Assembly: GCF_900167915.1 (NCBI RefSeq)
Contig: NZ_FUYM01000003.1
Location: 372,001 to 436,000 of the forward strand
DNA length: 64,000 nucleotides
From: Rhizorhabdus histidinilytica
Lineage (GTDB): Bacteria > Pseudomonadota > Alphaproteobacteria > Sphingomonadales > Sphingomonadaceae
Direction of reading: 5' to 3'
Of the stretch, positions 8,272 through 19,178 are shown piece by piece. The notes under the pieces are model-generated. The model searched no databases. It was not told where the DNA came from and was given only the letters and a program-made list of their open reading frames with translations. How positions within the stretch are numbered: position 1 is the stretch's first letter; each line of letters begins with the position of its first letter. The translations under genes were made by a program, and so were the position numbers.

Positions 8272-9414
8272 TTACCGTCTCACATGGGTGTCGACCGCGC
8301 CCCAGTAAAGACACCGATAGCGTTCGATCATCGCCTTTTCGTCATAATGGCGTAGCGCAACGGTGCGATTGGCGGCTCCGATCGCCCGCCGCAGATCGGC
8401 GTCGCCCGCCAGCCGGGCGAGCCCGGCGGCCAGCCCCGCCTCGTCGTCGCATGGCCGGATGAAGGGCCGGTTCTCCGCCGCCGCCATCGCCGCGATGTCG
8501 CCGACGTCGGTCATCAGGCCAGGCAGCCCGCAGGCCATCGCCTCGACCAGCGAGATCGGGAACTGCTCGCTGTCCGACGACAGGGCGAAGACGTCGAACG
8601 CCGCCATGTGGCGGACCGGATCGCGCACGAAGCCCGGCAGGATCACCCGATCGGCGATCCCCAGCCACGCCGCCTCCGCCTCGATCGCGGCGCGGTCGGG
8701 CCCCTCGCCCAGAATCGCCAGCCGCGCGTCGCCGGGTGCACCTGCGGCGAAGACGCGCACCAGCCGCGCGAGATTCTTGACCGGCCGCAGCCCCGCGACG
8801 GTGCCGACGACCAGCCCGGACCCGGCGGCGAGGCCGGGGATCGGCAGCGGACGGGCAAGCTCGGCATCGTCGGGCAGGCGGATGCCGTTGGGAATCCGCT
8901 CGACCCGCGCCGCCGGCTGACGCCAGACCTCGCGGGCGATCGTCTCGAGCCGGTGCGAGGGGACAACGAGACGGTGCGCGGTCGGCAGCATCAGCCGGCG
9001 GAACCAGACCCGCGCCGGCTTCTGCCGCGCCGCCTCGTCCTCGTTGAAGCCGTCCTCATGGTGGATCAGCGGCGGCAGGCGGCGGGCGGCGGCGAACAGG
9101 CGATGCGCGCCGGCCACGTCCATCGCGCCCCAATTATAGCTGAGCACCAGATCGAAGCCGGCCATGTACCGCGCCAGCTCCGCATAGCGGCCGATGCCGG
9201 GGCGTCCGCGCAGCGAGGGCGCCGCGTCGCCGGGAAAGTCGACGCGGATGCCGGGATCGATCGCCTCGCGCGCCGCCAGCGCGTCGGGCACCGCGCTCAA
9301 CACGACATGCTCGGCCGCGTCGCCGAACGCGTTCATCAGGCGGACGGCCCGCGCCTCCTTGCCCCCCAGCGCGAAGGTCGAATGGCAATGGAGGATGCGG
9401 ACGGGCCGCGCCAT
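8272..9414 (-). CDS. GT4-family glycosyltransferase
   Basis: 380 residues from the ATG at 9414 (MARPVRILHCHSTF), chosen because the frame upstream reads through the neighbouring gene and looks non-coding. Two Rossmann domains of the GT-B fold: FALGGKEARAV is the N-terminal acceptor loop, and the donor domain has ILGEGPDR and the E-x7-E type signature SDSEQFPISLVEAMACGLP. It transfers a sugar from a nucleotide donor; acceptor and donor cannot be read from sequence. The start is 4 bases after the stop of the alpha/beta hydrolase gene, so the two are probably one operon. Confidence 0.85.
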   Translation of the reverse strand: MARPVRILHCHSTFALGGKEARAVRLMNAFGDAAEHVVLSAVPDALAAREAIDPGIRVDFPGDAAPSLRGRPGIGRYAELARYMAGFDLVLSYNWGAMDVAGAHRLFAAARRLPPLIHHEDGFNEDEAARQKPARVWFRRLMLPTAHRLVVPSHRLETIAREVWRQPAARVERIPNGIRLPDDAELARPLPIPGLAAGSGLVVGTVAGLRPVKNLARLVRVFAAGAPGDARLAILGEGPDRAAIEAEAAWLGIADRVILPGFVRDPVRHMAAFDVFALSSDSEQFPISLVEAMACGLPGLMTDVGDIAAMAAAENRPFIRPCDDEAGLAAGLARLAGDADLRRAIGAANRTVALRHYDEKAMIERYRCLYWGAVDTHVRR

Positions 9415-9418
9415 CGCC

Positions 9419-10291
9419 TCAGCCGGCCCGCCCGACCCGGGCAAGCAGCCGGTCGATCGCGGCCTCGCATTCGGGCTCGAACAGGGTCGGCGCATGACCG
9501 ATCCGCGGCAGGTCGATCCGTTCGAGCAAGGGCAGCTCGGCCTGCATGCGATCGGCGGTCTCGGCCGACAATATGTCCGACAGGCCACCGCGAACCAGCA
9601 GCGACGGGATCGGCTTGAGCGCGTCGACCAGCGGCCAGAGATCGCCCGCGCTCTCGTTGCCCGGCACCTTGAACGGCTCCGCGATCGCGCTGTCATAGTC
9701 GGCGACGATGCGGCCGGCGGGCGTCAGGCGGCACAGCCGCTTGGCCATGCCAAGCCAGTCGTCGAGCGTATAGTCGGGATAGGCGACGGCATGGACCTCG
9801 GCCAGCGACCGCGCCGCGTGCAACCAGGTCGGGTAGCTGCCGCCGCGCCCGACATAGCCGCGGATGCGGACCAGCCCCGCCGGGTCGATCGCCGGCCCGA
9901 TGTCGTTGAGCAGCAGCCCCGCGACCCGGCCCGGCATCGTCGCGGCGATCAGCATCGACAATATGCCGCCGAGCGACGTGCCGAACAGGACGAAGCGATC
10001 GAGCCCCGCTTCCGCGATCAGCGCCGTCACGTCCTCCAGATAGGTGGCGGGTACGTAGCTGAGCGGGTCCTTGGCGCGCTCGCTCTCCCCCCGCCCACGC
10101 AGCTCGACGACGATCAGGCGCCAGTTGCCCGCCAGGCGATCGGCGAGCGAGGCGAAGTCGCGCGCGTTGCGGGTCAGGCCAGGCAGGCAGATGATCGGCG
10201 GGCGCGTGCTCCCGGCCCCGCCCGGATAGTCGCGATAGTGCAGGCGCAGACCATCTTTCGAGGACCAGGTGCCGTCTTCCCATTCCGCCAT
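9419..10291 (-). CDS. Alpha/beta-fold hydrolase
   Basis: 290 residues from the ATG at 10291, which has GGGAGG seven bases ahead. Alpha/beta hydrolase features: oxyanion region ICLPGLTRNARDF, RGRGES, nucleophile elbow GTSLGG (S106) and a probable catalytic histidine in IGHAPTLFEPE near the end. It is similar to esterases and haloalkane dehalogenase relatives; the serine nucleophile argues for an esterase or amidase rather than a dehalogenase. It is divergent from selO with only 37 bases between start codons, so the two promoters must overlap. Confidence 0.85.
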   Translation of the reverse strand: MAEWEDGTWSSKDGLRLHYRDYPGGAGSTRPPIICLPGLTRNARDFASLADRLAGNWRLIVVELRGRGESERAKDPLSYVPATYLEDVTALIAEAGLDRFVLFGTSLGGILSMLIAATMPGRVAGLLLNDIGPAIDPAGLVRIRGYVGRGGSYPTWLHAARSLAEVHAVAYPDYTLDDWLGMAKRLCRLTPAGRIVADYDSAIAEPFKVPGNESAGDLWPLVDALKPIPSLLVRGGLSDILSAETADRMQAELPLLERIDLPRIGHAPTLFEPECEAAIDRLLARVGRAG

Positions 10292-10328
10292 GCTTGCGCC
10301 TCCCGCTGATCGCACCCCATATCACGAT

Positions 10329-11726
10329 ATGACCATCGCCCCGCAAGCCGCCGCCTATCGCCCCCATGTCGCGATCGCATCGCTCCAGGATCGCCTCGCC
10401 GATGCGGTCGCCGCCGCCGACTTCCCCAGGACGATCCTGCGTTTCCGCAATCGCCGCTGGGACAAGGCGGTCGGCCTCGACGGGCTGAGCGACGAGCAGT
10501 GGGTCGCCCATTTCGGCCGGTTCGAACCGCTGCCCGACAACCTCCCCCAGCCGCTGGCGCTGCGCTATCACGGCCACCAGTTCCGCGTGTACAATCCCGA
10601 CATCGGCGACGGCCGCGGCTTCCTGTTCGCGCAGCTGCGGGACGGGGCCGGGCGGCTGCTCGATCTGGGCACCAAGGGATCGGGGCAGACGCCCTACAGC
10701 CGCTTCGGTGACGGCCGACTGACGCTGAAGGGCGGCGTGCGCGAGATATTGGCGACCGAGATGCTCGAGGCGCTCGGGGTCGAGACCTCCAAGACCTTCT
10801 CGCTGATCGAGACCGGCGAGCAGCTCCAGCGCAACGACGAGCCCTCACCCACCCGCTCGGCGGTGATGGTGCGGCTCAGCCACGGCCATGTCCGCATCGG
10901 CAGCTTCCAGCGTCTCGCGACGCTGGGCGAGGCGGAGACGATCCGCGACCTCACCGCCTATGTGCTGACCGAGCTCTATGGCGAGACGCCCGGCAACGCG
11001 CCCGCCGGCCAGCTCCTGGACCATGTCTGCCGCCGCACCGCGCGGCTGGCGGCAAGCTACATGGCCGCCGGCTTCGTCCATGGCGTGCTCAACAGCGACA
11101 ACATCAACGTCACCGGCGAGAGCTTCGACTATGGGCCGTGGCGTTTCACGCCGACCTGGAACCCCGGCTTCACCGCCGCCTATTTCGACCAGCAGGGTCT
11201 CTACGCCTTCGGGCGGCAGGCGCAGGCGATTCATTGGGACGTGGTCCAGCTCGCGCTGTCGCTGCGCCTGATCGCCGAGGCCGAGGAGCTGGCGCCCGCG
11301 CTCGACGCCTGGCCGGCGCATTATGAGCGCGAGGTCGCCGCCGCGATCTGCGGCCGGCTCGGCATCGCGCCGCGCGGCGAGGAGGCCGACCTCGCCCTGC
11401 TCCAGGCGATGGACGTCGCGCTCCAGCGCAGCGGGGTCGGCGTCGATCGTTTCTTCTTCGACTGGCGTGGAGGCCACCGCCGCGCGCCCTCGCCCGCCGA
11501 CGGCGCTTATGAAAGCGAGGATTTCGCCGCCTTCCGCGATGCGATCGCCGGCTATGCGGGTACCGTGACGCTCGACCACGACTATTGGTCGGACGCCGCG
11601 CCCTGCTCGATGCTGATCGACGAGGTCGAGGCGATCTGGTCCGCGATCGACACGGAGGACGACTGGTCGGCGCTGGAAACGAAGATCATCGCAATCCGCC
11701 GCATGGGTGAAGCGATGATATCCTAG
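10329..11726 (+). CDS. selO: SelO-family protein AMPylase (YdiU/UPF0061)
   Basis: 465 residues from the ATG at 10329. Family hallmarks are present: YHGHQFRVYNPDIGDGRG, KGSGQTPYSRFGDGRLTLKGG and the pseudokinase catalytic/metal segment GVLNSDNINVTGESFDYGP. SelO is a pseudokinase that transfers AMP to Ser, Thr or Tyr of target proteins during redox stress. Many members end with a selenocysteine or cysteine redox motif; this one ends RRMGEAMIS with no cysteine, so redox control through that tail is absent. Divergent from the alpha/beta hydrolase. Confidence 0.9.
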   Translation: MTIAPQAAAYRPHVAIASLQDRLADAVAAADFPRTILRFRNRRWDKAVGLDGLSDEQWVAHFGRFEPLPDNLPQPLALRYHGHQFRVYNPDIGDGRGFLFAQLRDGAGRLLDLGTKGSGQTPYSRFGDGRLTLKGGVREILATEMLEALGVETSKTFSLIETGEQLQRNDEPSPTRSAVMVRLSHGHVRIGSFQRLATLGEAETIRDLTAYVLTELYGETPGNAPAGQLLDHVCRRTARLAASYMAAGFVHGVLNSDNINVTGESFDYGPWRFTPTWNPGFTAAYFDQQGLYAFGRQAQAIHWDVVQLALSLRLIAEAEELAPALDAWPAHYEREVAAAICGRLGIAPRGEEADLALLQAMDVALQRSGVGVDRFFFDWRGGHRRAPSPADGAYESEDFAAFRDAIAGYAGTVTLDHDYWSDAAPCSMLIDEVEAIWSAIDTEDDWSALETKIIAIRRMGEAMIS

Positions 11727-11760
11727 TCGTCATCTTCAGAATCCGTCACCGAAAAAATGA

Positions 11761-11811
11761 ACGCCCGATGAACGCATGAATATTCGTTCATCTCATCTGT
11801 TCATTGAGCGA
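11761..11811. promoter_or_regulatory. Repeated GTTCAT/ATGAAC motifs, possible operator
   Basis: Upstream of the Ala/Pro-rich membrane protein, several copies of ATGAACG or its reverse complement CGTTCAT occur within about 50 bases, two of them forming TGAACG...CGTTCA around an AT-rich core. This looks like a clustered operator, but no regulator gene is adjacent to support it. Confidence 0.3.
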
Positions 11812-11906
11812 CAGATGGAGACATCTGAAAATCAATTCATCGTATCGACTGTGCAACTTGTCGGTAACATCTGGACCTGATTTTGAATTGGCAGGTTCAT
11901 CTACAC

Positions 11907-12974
11907 ATGAGCTACGCACCGAACCCCGTCCGCCCCGGCCTCGCCGCCATTGCCGCGGTCCTGGCCCTCTCCTCAACCCCGTCTTTCGCACAGGACGCTT
12001 CCCCGGCACCGGCGATGGTGACCCCGCCGCCGGCAGAGCCGGCACCGGCAACCGTCGCGCCTGCTGCCGAGGCTCCGGCGCCCGCCGTCGCACCGATGGC
12101 ACAGAGCAGCGCCGCGCCGTCGACCAGCGGCGTCGTCACCGTTCCGACCCGGCCTGGCGGCATCGCCACGGGCCTCGATGCCGCCCCGGCGACACCAGCC
12201 GCCGCTTCCGAACCCGTGACCGAGCCGGTCAGCCGCCCCGTCGTCCGAACCGCAGCAGCGCCGCGTGCCAACCCCGCGCCCGCGCCGCGCGAAGCAGCTC
12301 CGGCCGCTCCCATCGCCGCCCGGCGGGCCGCCCCCGTAGCGCCCCCCACGGCTCAGGCTGTCGACACTGCTCCGCCGCCCATCGCGCCCGTTGCCGAGGC
12401 GCCGGCCGTCACGCCCGAACCCACACCGGCCCCGACGCCGCGCGCCGCTCAGGTCGATGCCGATAATGACCTATTGCCGATCGCCGGTGCCGCCGGTGTC
12501 GCCATTCTGCTGATCGGCGGGGGCGTCTATGCGATGCGTCGCCGCCGCGACGAGGATGAGGAGGAACTCCTCCTCGCCGACACGGTCGAGACGCCGGCCG
12601 AGCCCGTTCCGGCCGTTGCCGCCGCGCCGCTGTCGATGGCGGACACCACCCCGGCTCCGGCCCCGACGATGGACGCGCCCGTCACCGCCGTTCCGGCCGG
12701 GTTCGACATCTCGCGCTTCGGCCCGCACACCCAGGCCGCCTATCGCGGCCCGACGCCCGACAATCCCTCGCTGTCGCTCAAGCGTCGCCTGAGGGTGGCG
12801 AGCTTCCTCGACAATCGCGAGCGGATGGCGGCGGAGGGAGGCCAGCCCGCGACGCCGACCAGTGCGGCCCCCGCCGCGCCCCAGCCGGCCGCCGCCCCGC
12901 GCCAGCCCGGCCATGTCACGACGCGGATCAAGGTTCCGCCGCGTCCCGGTTTCCGGCCCGCCTGGCAGAGCTGA
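11907..12974 (+). CDS. Ala/Pro-rich single-pass membrane protein of unknown function
   Basis: 355 residues from the ATG at 11907; a TTG eight codons upstream is possible but leaves a worse signal peptide. Residues about 8-28 form a signal peptide ending SFA-Q. A 170-residue low-complexity Ala/Pro region follows, then a membrane helix (LLPIAGAAGVAILLIGGGVYA), an Arg cluster and an acidic run DEDEEELLL. The C-terminal 130 residues contain FDISRFGPHTQAAYRGPTPD and a basic KRRLRVASF segment, the only part that looks folded. I do not recognise the family; similar envelope-spanning proteins are common in sphingomonads. Confidence 0.7.
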   Translation: MSYAPNPVRPGLAAIAAVLALSSTPSFAQDASPAPAMVTPPPAEPAPATVAPAAEAPAPAVAPMAQSSAAPSTSGVVTVPTRPGGIATGLDAAPATPAAASEPVTEPVSRPVVRTAAAPRANPAPAPREAAPAAPIAARRAAPVAPPTAQAVDTAPPPIAPVAEAPAVTPEPTPAPTPRAAQVDADNDLLPIAGAAGVAILLIGGGVYAMRRRRDEDEEELLLADTVETPAEPVPAVAAAPLSMADTTPAPAPTMDAPVTAVPAGFDISRFGPHTQAAYRGPTPDNPSLSLKRRLRVASFLDNRERMAAEGGQPATPTSAAPAAPQPAAAPRQPGHVTTRIKVPPRPGFRPAWQS

Positions 12975-13082
12975 GGCTCAGTCCTCGCTTGGCCGTCGCG
13001 CCGGAGCGCCGTCTCTTGCCAAGCCGTTCTCCGACGGGGGGAACGGCCCGGCGAGGGGCGGCGCACCCATATTCAGCAGGGA

Positions 13083-13574
13083 TCAGGCCGCCAGCCGGCG
13101 GCTTTCCAGATCGAGCAGATAGCGTTTGGCATCGAGTCCGCCGGCAAAGCCGGTCAGCGCCCCCGCCGATCCAACCACACGGTGGCACGGCGCGATGATC
13201 GAAATCGGATTGCGCCCATTGGCCGCCCCAACCGCACGCGACGCCGACGGGTGGCCGATCTGCCGAGCGATCTCGCCATAGCTGCGCGTCTCGCCGAACG
13301 GGATGGTGAGCAAAGCCGCCCACACCCGCTTCTGGAAATCGGTGCCGCGAAAATCGAGCGGCAGGTCGAAGCGCTCGAGCGTCCCCGCAAAATAGGCGCG
13401 GAGCTGCCGGACGGTTTCGACCAGCACCGGATGCTCGGGCTGCTCGGTCCTCCGATCGAGCCGGACCCGACCGGGATCGTCGTCAGGCCACAGGATGGCG
13501 ACGAGGCCATGATCGCCGGCGACGAGCGTCAGGTCGCCCACGGGCGAGGGAAGAATGGTGAAGGCGAGGGTCAT
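13083..13574 (-). CDS. ogt: Methylated-DNA--protein-cysteine methyltransferase
   Basis: 163 residues. The active-site PCHRV motif (C130) accepts the alkyl group from O6-methylguanine or O4-methylthymine in a suicide reaction. The helix-turn-helix GETRSYGEIARQIGHPSASRAVGAANGRNP, split around positions 94-122, inserts into the DNA minor groove. Length fits Ogt, without the AdaA domain. It is downstream of dnaJ on the same strand but separated by a hairpin. Confidence 0.93.
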   Translation of the reverse strand: MTLAFTILPSPVGDLTLVAGDHGLVAILWPDDDPGRVRLDRRTEQPEHPVLVETVRQLRAYFAGTLERFDLPLDFRGTDFQKRVWAALLTIPFGETRSYGEIARQIGHPSASRAVGAANGRNPISIIAPCHRVVGSAGALTGFAGGLDAKRYLLDLESRRLAA

Positions 13575-13620
13575 CGGTCGGCTCCTTGAACGGGCGCGGA
13601 TGTCTCCGCATGCGCCATGC

Positions 13621-13664
13621 TATGCCGCAGGCGGAGAGGCGAAGCTCTCCGTTCCTTGCGGCAT
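13621..13664. repeat. Imperfect hairpin between dnaJ and ogt
   Basis: The arms TATGCCGCA...CGGAGAG and CTCTCCG...TGCGGCATA surround a 4-6 base loop. It lies after the dnaJ stop and before ogt on the minus strand. There is no T-run on either side, so it is either a weak terminator or an RNA-stabilising structure. Confidence 0.45.
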
Positions 13665-13705
13665 AATCGCGCCTTCCCCGTCCGCCCCGACCAGCCCCTT
13701 CGATC

Positions 13706-14848
13706 CTATTCCGTCAGATCTTCCCACATGCCCTTGAGCCGCGCGAAGAAACCGCTGGACTGGGGACATTCCTCGCCGGTCTCGGTCGAGCGGAATTCCT
13801 CGAGCAGTTCCTTTTGCCGCGCGGTCAGGCGGGTCGGGGTTTCGACGTCGATCTGGATGACGAGGTCGCCATGACCGCGGCCGTTGAGCACCGGCATGCC
13901 GGCGCCGCGCTGACGGATCTGCTTGCCCGACTGGATACCGGCGGGAATGCGGATCTCGTGGCGCTTCTTGTCGAGGCCCGGCACCTCGATCGTGCCGCCG
14001 AGCGCGGCGGTGGTGAAACTGATCGGCGCGCGGGCGAACAGCGTCGTCCCGTCACGCTCGAATATCTCATGCTCGCGCAGGTGAATGAAGATGTAGAGGT
14101 CGCCGGGCGGGCCGCCCCGCGCGCCGGCCTCGCCCTCACCGGTCAGGCGGATGCGGGTGCCTTCGTCGACGCCGGCGGGAACCCCGACGTCGAGCGTCTT
14201 GGTCTTCTCGATCCGTCCCTCGCCATGGCAGGCATCGCACGGGTCGGAGATCACCTGCCCCGCGCCGTGGCACGACGGGCAGGTCCGCTCGACCACGAAG
14301 AAGCCCTGCTGCGCGCGCACCTTGCCGTGGCCGCCGCAGGTCTTGCAATGCTGGGTGCCGGTGCCGGGCTTGGCGCCCGATCCGTCGCACCGGTCGCACT
14401 GCGCCGCGACGTCGACGGTGATCGACGCCTGCTTGCCCGCATAGGCCTCTTCGAGCGTGATCTCGAGATCGTAGCGCAGGTCGGCGCCGCGCCGAACGCT
14501 GGAGCGCTGCCCGCCGCCGCCACGGCCGCCGCCCATGAACTCGCCGAAGATATTCTCGAAGATGTCGGAGAAGCCTTCGAAGCCGCCGCCGCCGAAACCG
14601 CCGGCCCCGGGCCCGCCATTCTGGAATGCCGCCTTGCCGAACCGGTCATAGGCGGCGCGCTTCTGCGGGTCCTTCAGGCAGTCATAGGCTTCGTTGATCG
14701 CCTTGAACTTCGCTTCGGCCGTATGATCGCCGGGATTGCGGTCCGGATGATATTGCATCGCCAGCCGCCGGAAGGCGGACTTGAGGACCTTGTCGTCGGC
14801 CGTGCGCTCGACTTCGAGCAGCTCGTAATAATCGATATCCGTGCTCAT
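13706..14848 (-). CDS. dnaJ: Chaperone DnaJ (Hsp40)
   Basis: 380 residues. J domain (1-70) with the HPD motif in [11 protein letters not shown] that stimulates DnaK ATPase, then a Gly/Phe-rich linker, then four zinc-binding repeats ([32 protein letters not shown]) and the C-terminal substrate-binding domain. A full-length type I DnaJ. Located 136 bases downstream of dnaK on the same strand, the usual dnaKJ order, with a hairpin in the gap that could lower dnaJ expression relative to dnaK. Confidence 0.97.
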   Translation of the reverse strand: MSTDIDYYELLEVERTADDKVLKSAFRRLAMQYHPDRNPGDHTAEAKFKAINEAYDCLKDPQKRAAYDRFGKAAFQNGGPGAGGFGGGGFEGFSDIFENIFGEFMGGGRGGGGQRSSVRRGADLRYDLEITLEEAYAGKQASITVDVAAQCDRCDGSGAKPGTGTQHCKTCGGHGKVRAQQGFFVVERTCPSCHGAGQVISDPCDACHGEGRIEKTKTLDVGVPAGVDEGTRIRLTGEGEAGARGGPPGDLYIFIHLREHEIFERDGTTLFARAPISFTTAALGGTIEVPGLDKKRHEIRIPAGIQSGKQIRQRGAGMPVLNGRGHGDLVIQIDVETPTRLTARQKELLEEFRSTETGEECPQSSGFFARLKGMWEDLTE

Positions 14849-14933
14849 CGCGCCCCGTAGACCACCACATGCCCCGCGCCCGCTTCCCCCGAAGCGCAGC
14901 CAATAATACCGCCGACTCTTGCCAGACGATACA

Positions 14934-14959
14934 CGGCCCCGCCATCGCTGACGGGGCCG
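14934..14959 (-). terminator. dnaK-dnaJ intergenic hairpin
   Basis: CGGCCCCG (14934-14941) pairs with CGGGGCCG (14952-14959). It lies just after the dnaK stop codon with only a weak T-rich tail on the minus strand, so partial termination or transcript stabilisation is more likely than full termination. Confidence 0.5.
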
Positions 14960-14984
14960 GTAAGGTCATGGCATCATCGACGCC

Positions 14985-16877
<1,893 letters not shown>

Positions 16878-16965
16878 TCCAGTCCTTTCAAACCCCCAAA
16901 ACCGATCCCGTCCATACCCCCAGATAACGAGGCGAGTATGCGGCCGATCGCATTGAATGGGGGCG

Positions 16966-16993
16966 ATATAGGTGGGGATTCATTTGCTGCAAG
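16966..16993 (-). promoter_or_regulatory. Sigma-32 (RpoH) promoter of dnaK
   Basis: On the minus strand CTTG is followed by 17 bases and CCTATAT, matching the alphaproteobacterial heat-shock consensus CTTG-N17-CYTATNT. It is about 90 bases ahead of the dnaK start codon, in the gap shared with the divergent copper chaperone gene. Confidence 0.8.
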
Positions 16994-17037
16994 ACGCAAC
17001 AGCTCCTAATTGGATGCTGATTTTCACGGAGTTTCCG

Positions 17038-17490
17038 ATGCATCGCACGATTGTCGCCGCCCTGGCCCTTGTCGCACTGTCCGCCTGCCAGCCCCAGCGC
17101 GCCGACAAGCCGCTCGTCAAGGACGCCCAGGTACGGCTCGCCGCGGTCCCCGGTGGCCCGGCCGGCGCCTATTTCACGCTGGAAGGCGGCGCGAAGGACG
17201 ATCGCCTGGTCAGGATCGACAGCGCCGTGGTGAACAAGATAGAGTTGCACGAGAGCGTCATGAACGGGGGCGTGATGACGATGCGGCCGATCACCCAAGT
17301 GCCCGTCCCGGCGGGCAAGACCGTGGAGTTCGCGCCGGGCGGCAGCCACGCGATGCTGTTCGGCGTCGACCCTCGAATCACGGCGGGCACCGGCGTGCCG
17401 ATGCTGTTCACCTTCGCCAGCGGCACCAGGATCGAAGTCGAGGCCAAGTCGGTCGCGGCCGGAGACGACATGGGCGGCATGCGCCACTGA
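17038..17490 (+). CDS. PCu(A)C-family copper chaperone lipoprotein
   Basis: 150 residues from the ATG at 17038, which has ACGGAG six bases ahead. The signal LVALSAC gives a lipidated cysteine at C17. The PCu(A)C (DUF461) copper site is visible as HESVMNGGVMTMRPI and the downstream GGSHAMLFGV: H-x(n)-M-x(n)-H-x-M ligands for Cu(I). In related bacteria these periplasmic proteins deliver copper to the CuA site of cytochrome oxidase. A short His/Met tail (DMGGMRH) may also bind metal. The stop overlaps the start of the next gene by one base. Confidence 0.88.
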   Translation: MHRTIVAALALVALSACQPQRADKPLVKDAQVRLAAVPGGPAGAYFTLEGGAKDDRLVRIDSAVVNKIELHESVMNGGVMTMRPITQVPVPAGKTVEFAPGGSHAMLFGVDPRITAGTGVPMLFTFASGTRIEVEAKSVAAGDDMGGMRH

Positions 17491-18419
17491 TGGCTTCCAC
17501 GCCGGCCATCGCCCCGCCTGTATTCCTGGTCGCCGCGCCGCGATCGGGCTGTGCGGCGGTGCGCCAGCTGCTGGACCGGCACCCGGCGGTGACGATCGCC
17601 CCGGACGTCGATTTCCTCGTCGATGCGATCACCCCCGACGGGCGCTTCCTGAAGCGCGAGGCCTTCGTCCGTTCGGTCGAGTTCGACAACCGGTTCAGGA
17701 AGCTGGGCCTGACCGTTCCGACCGGCCTGCCCTTCACCGGCATCGCCCGCGCGCTGCTCGACCAGCTCGCCGCGGCGAAGCCCGGCGCGACCGTCACCGG
17801 CGCGACGATCCGCCACCATTTCGACCGTATCCTGTGGCTGTGGCCCGATGCGCGCTTCATCCATCTGGTTCGCGACGGGCGCGACGTCGCCGCCGCCCGC
17901 ATCCGCCACCGCGAGGCCGGCAACCTCTGGCACGGCGTCGCCGACTGGGTCGAGGTCGAGACGCTCTGGGACCGGATGTCGCACAAATTGCCGCCCGACC
18001 GGCAATTCACCCTCAAATATGAGATGCTCGCCAGCGAGCCGGAATATGAGCTGCGCCGCCTGTGCGAGTTCCTGCGGGTGCCGTTCGTGCCGGCGATGCT
18101 CCAGCCGGCGGCGGCGATCGACCAGGAGCCGGCGGGTCGCTGGCGCAAGGCCGACATGCGCGAAATCTCCGCAGCGGAGCACAGCGCCGCGCGCTGGCTG
18201 CTTCAGAACGGCTATTTCCTGAGCGGGACGGTGCGTCCGCCGTCGATGCTGCGCCGCGCCGCGTTCGATATCCAGAACAAGCTGATCCTCGCCAACCACC
18301 GCCGCGAGCGGCTCGGCACCGGGCTGTGGCTCAAGGGCGGGCTGATCGCGAAGCTGGGGAGCCGCAAGGCCAAGGCACGGATGAAGCGCCGCCAGTACGA
18401 CATCCTGTCGAGGGATTGA
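17490..18419 (+). CDS. Sulfotransferase-family protein
   Basis: 309 residues, starting at the ATG that shares a base with the preceding stop (TGATG), so it is translationally coupled to the copper chaperone gene. The PAPS 5'-phosphosulfate loop is visible as VAAPRSGCAAVRQLL, and the 3'-phosphate loop as FIHLVRDGRDVAAARI with a later LKYEML. The family moves sulfate from PAPS to hydroxyls or amines of sugars, lipids or proteins; the acceptor here is unknown. The C-terminal 80 residues are basic and may be peripheral to the membrane. Confidence 0.8.
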   Translation: MASTPAIAPPVFLVAAPRSGCAAVRQLLDRHPAVTIAPDVDFLVDAITPDGRFLKREAFVRSVEFDNRFRKLGLTVPTGLPFTGIARALLDQLAAAKPGATVTGATIRHHFDRILWLWPDARFIHLVRDGRDVAAARIRHREAGNLWHGVADWVEVETLWDRMSHKLPPDRQFTLKYEMLASEPEYELRRLCEFLRVPFVPAMLQPAAAIDQEPAGRWRKADMREISAAEHSAARWLLQNGYFLSGTVRPPSMLRRAAFDIQNKLILANHRRERLGTGLWLKGGLIAKLGSRKAKARMKRRQYDILSRD

Positions 18420-18426
18420 GGGCGTT

Positions 18427-18572
18427 CCCCCTCCCTTTCAAGGGAGGGGGCCAGGGGATGGGTGCGAGCGCAGCGAGCCTTGCCTGATCGTCGCGCGGAA
18501 CTCCGTGAAGGGGGATCGCCCCCCTCACTCCGTACCCCACCCTTACATCCCTCCCCTGAAGGGGAGGGAGAT
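18427..18572. repeat. Intergenic palindromic element D
   Basis: A short hairpin CCCCCTCCCTTTCAAGGGAG near 18428 is mirrored near the other end by CCCTCCCCTGAAGGGGAGGG, with TGGGTGCGAGCGCAGCGAG between. It fills the gap between the convergent sulfotransferase and grpE genes. Confidence 0.55.
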
Positions 18573-18582
18573 TCTTTAGGAC

Positions 18583-19128
18583 TCAGGCTTCAGGAGCCTT
18601 CGCGACGCCGACCAGGGCCGGGCGCAGCAGCCGGTCCTTGATCATGTAGCCGGCCTGCATCTCCTGGATCACCGTGCCGGGCTCGGCGTCGGCGCTGGGC
18701 AGCTCGACCATCGCCTGGTGGCGGTTCGGGTCGAGCTTGGCACCGAGCGCCTCGATCTTGCTGATGCCGTTGCGCTGGAACACATTCTCCAGCTCCTTCG
18801 CGGTCATCTCGATGCCGGTCAGCAGCGGCTTGATTCGCTCGTCCTCGCGCAGCTCGGCGGGAATCGCCGCCAGCGCGCGGCCGAGATTGTCGGCGACCGA
18901 CAGCATGTCGCGCGCAAAGCCGGTCGCGGCATAGGCCGAGGCGTCGGCCTTCTCCTTCTCGAGCCGGCGGCGGACGTTCTGCGTCTCCGCCTGGGCATAT
19001 AGCACCTCGTTGCGGAGCTTCTCCAGCTCGCCTTCGAGCTTGGCGAACGGGCTCTCGACCTCGGCCTCGGCCGACGGTTCGGTCTCGGGGGTTTCGACTT
19101 CGTTCTCGCCGATATTCTCTTCGCTCAT
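18583..19128 (-). CDS. grpE: Nucleotide exchange factor GrpE
   Basis: 181 residues from the ATG at 19128 (MSEENIGENEV), preferred over an ATG 20 codons upstream because an acidic start is typical. An acidic N-terminus is followed by a long coiled coil (about 35-85) with the NVRRRLEKEK motif, and the beta domain ends with AGYMIKDRLLRPALVGVAK. GrpE releases ADP from DnaK. It lies apart from dnaKJ, with its own sigma-32-like promoter. Confidence 0.95.
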   Translation of the reverse strand: MSEENIGENEVETPETEPSAEAEVESPFAKLEGELEKLRNEVLYAQAETQNVRRRLEKEKADASAYAATGFARDMLSVADNLGRALAAIPAELREDERIKPLLTGIEMTAKELENVFQRNGISKIEALGAKLDPNRHQAMVELPSADAEPGTVIQEMQAGYMIKDRLLRPALVGVAKAPEA

Positions 19129-19178
19129 GCCTTCTTCCGGTAGCTTCGCGGATCGATCCGCACCTGTTTCGCCGGCTG

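Noticed and set aside
9415-9696. N-terminal extension of the glycosyltransferase frame
   Set aside because: It overlaps the alpha/beta hydrolase gene and has shadow composition; the ATG at 9414 starts a typical GT4 protein.
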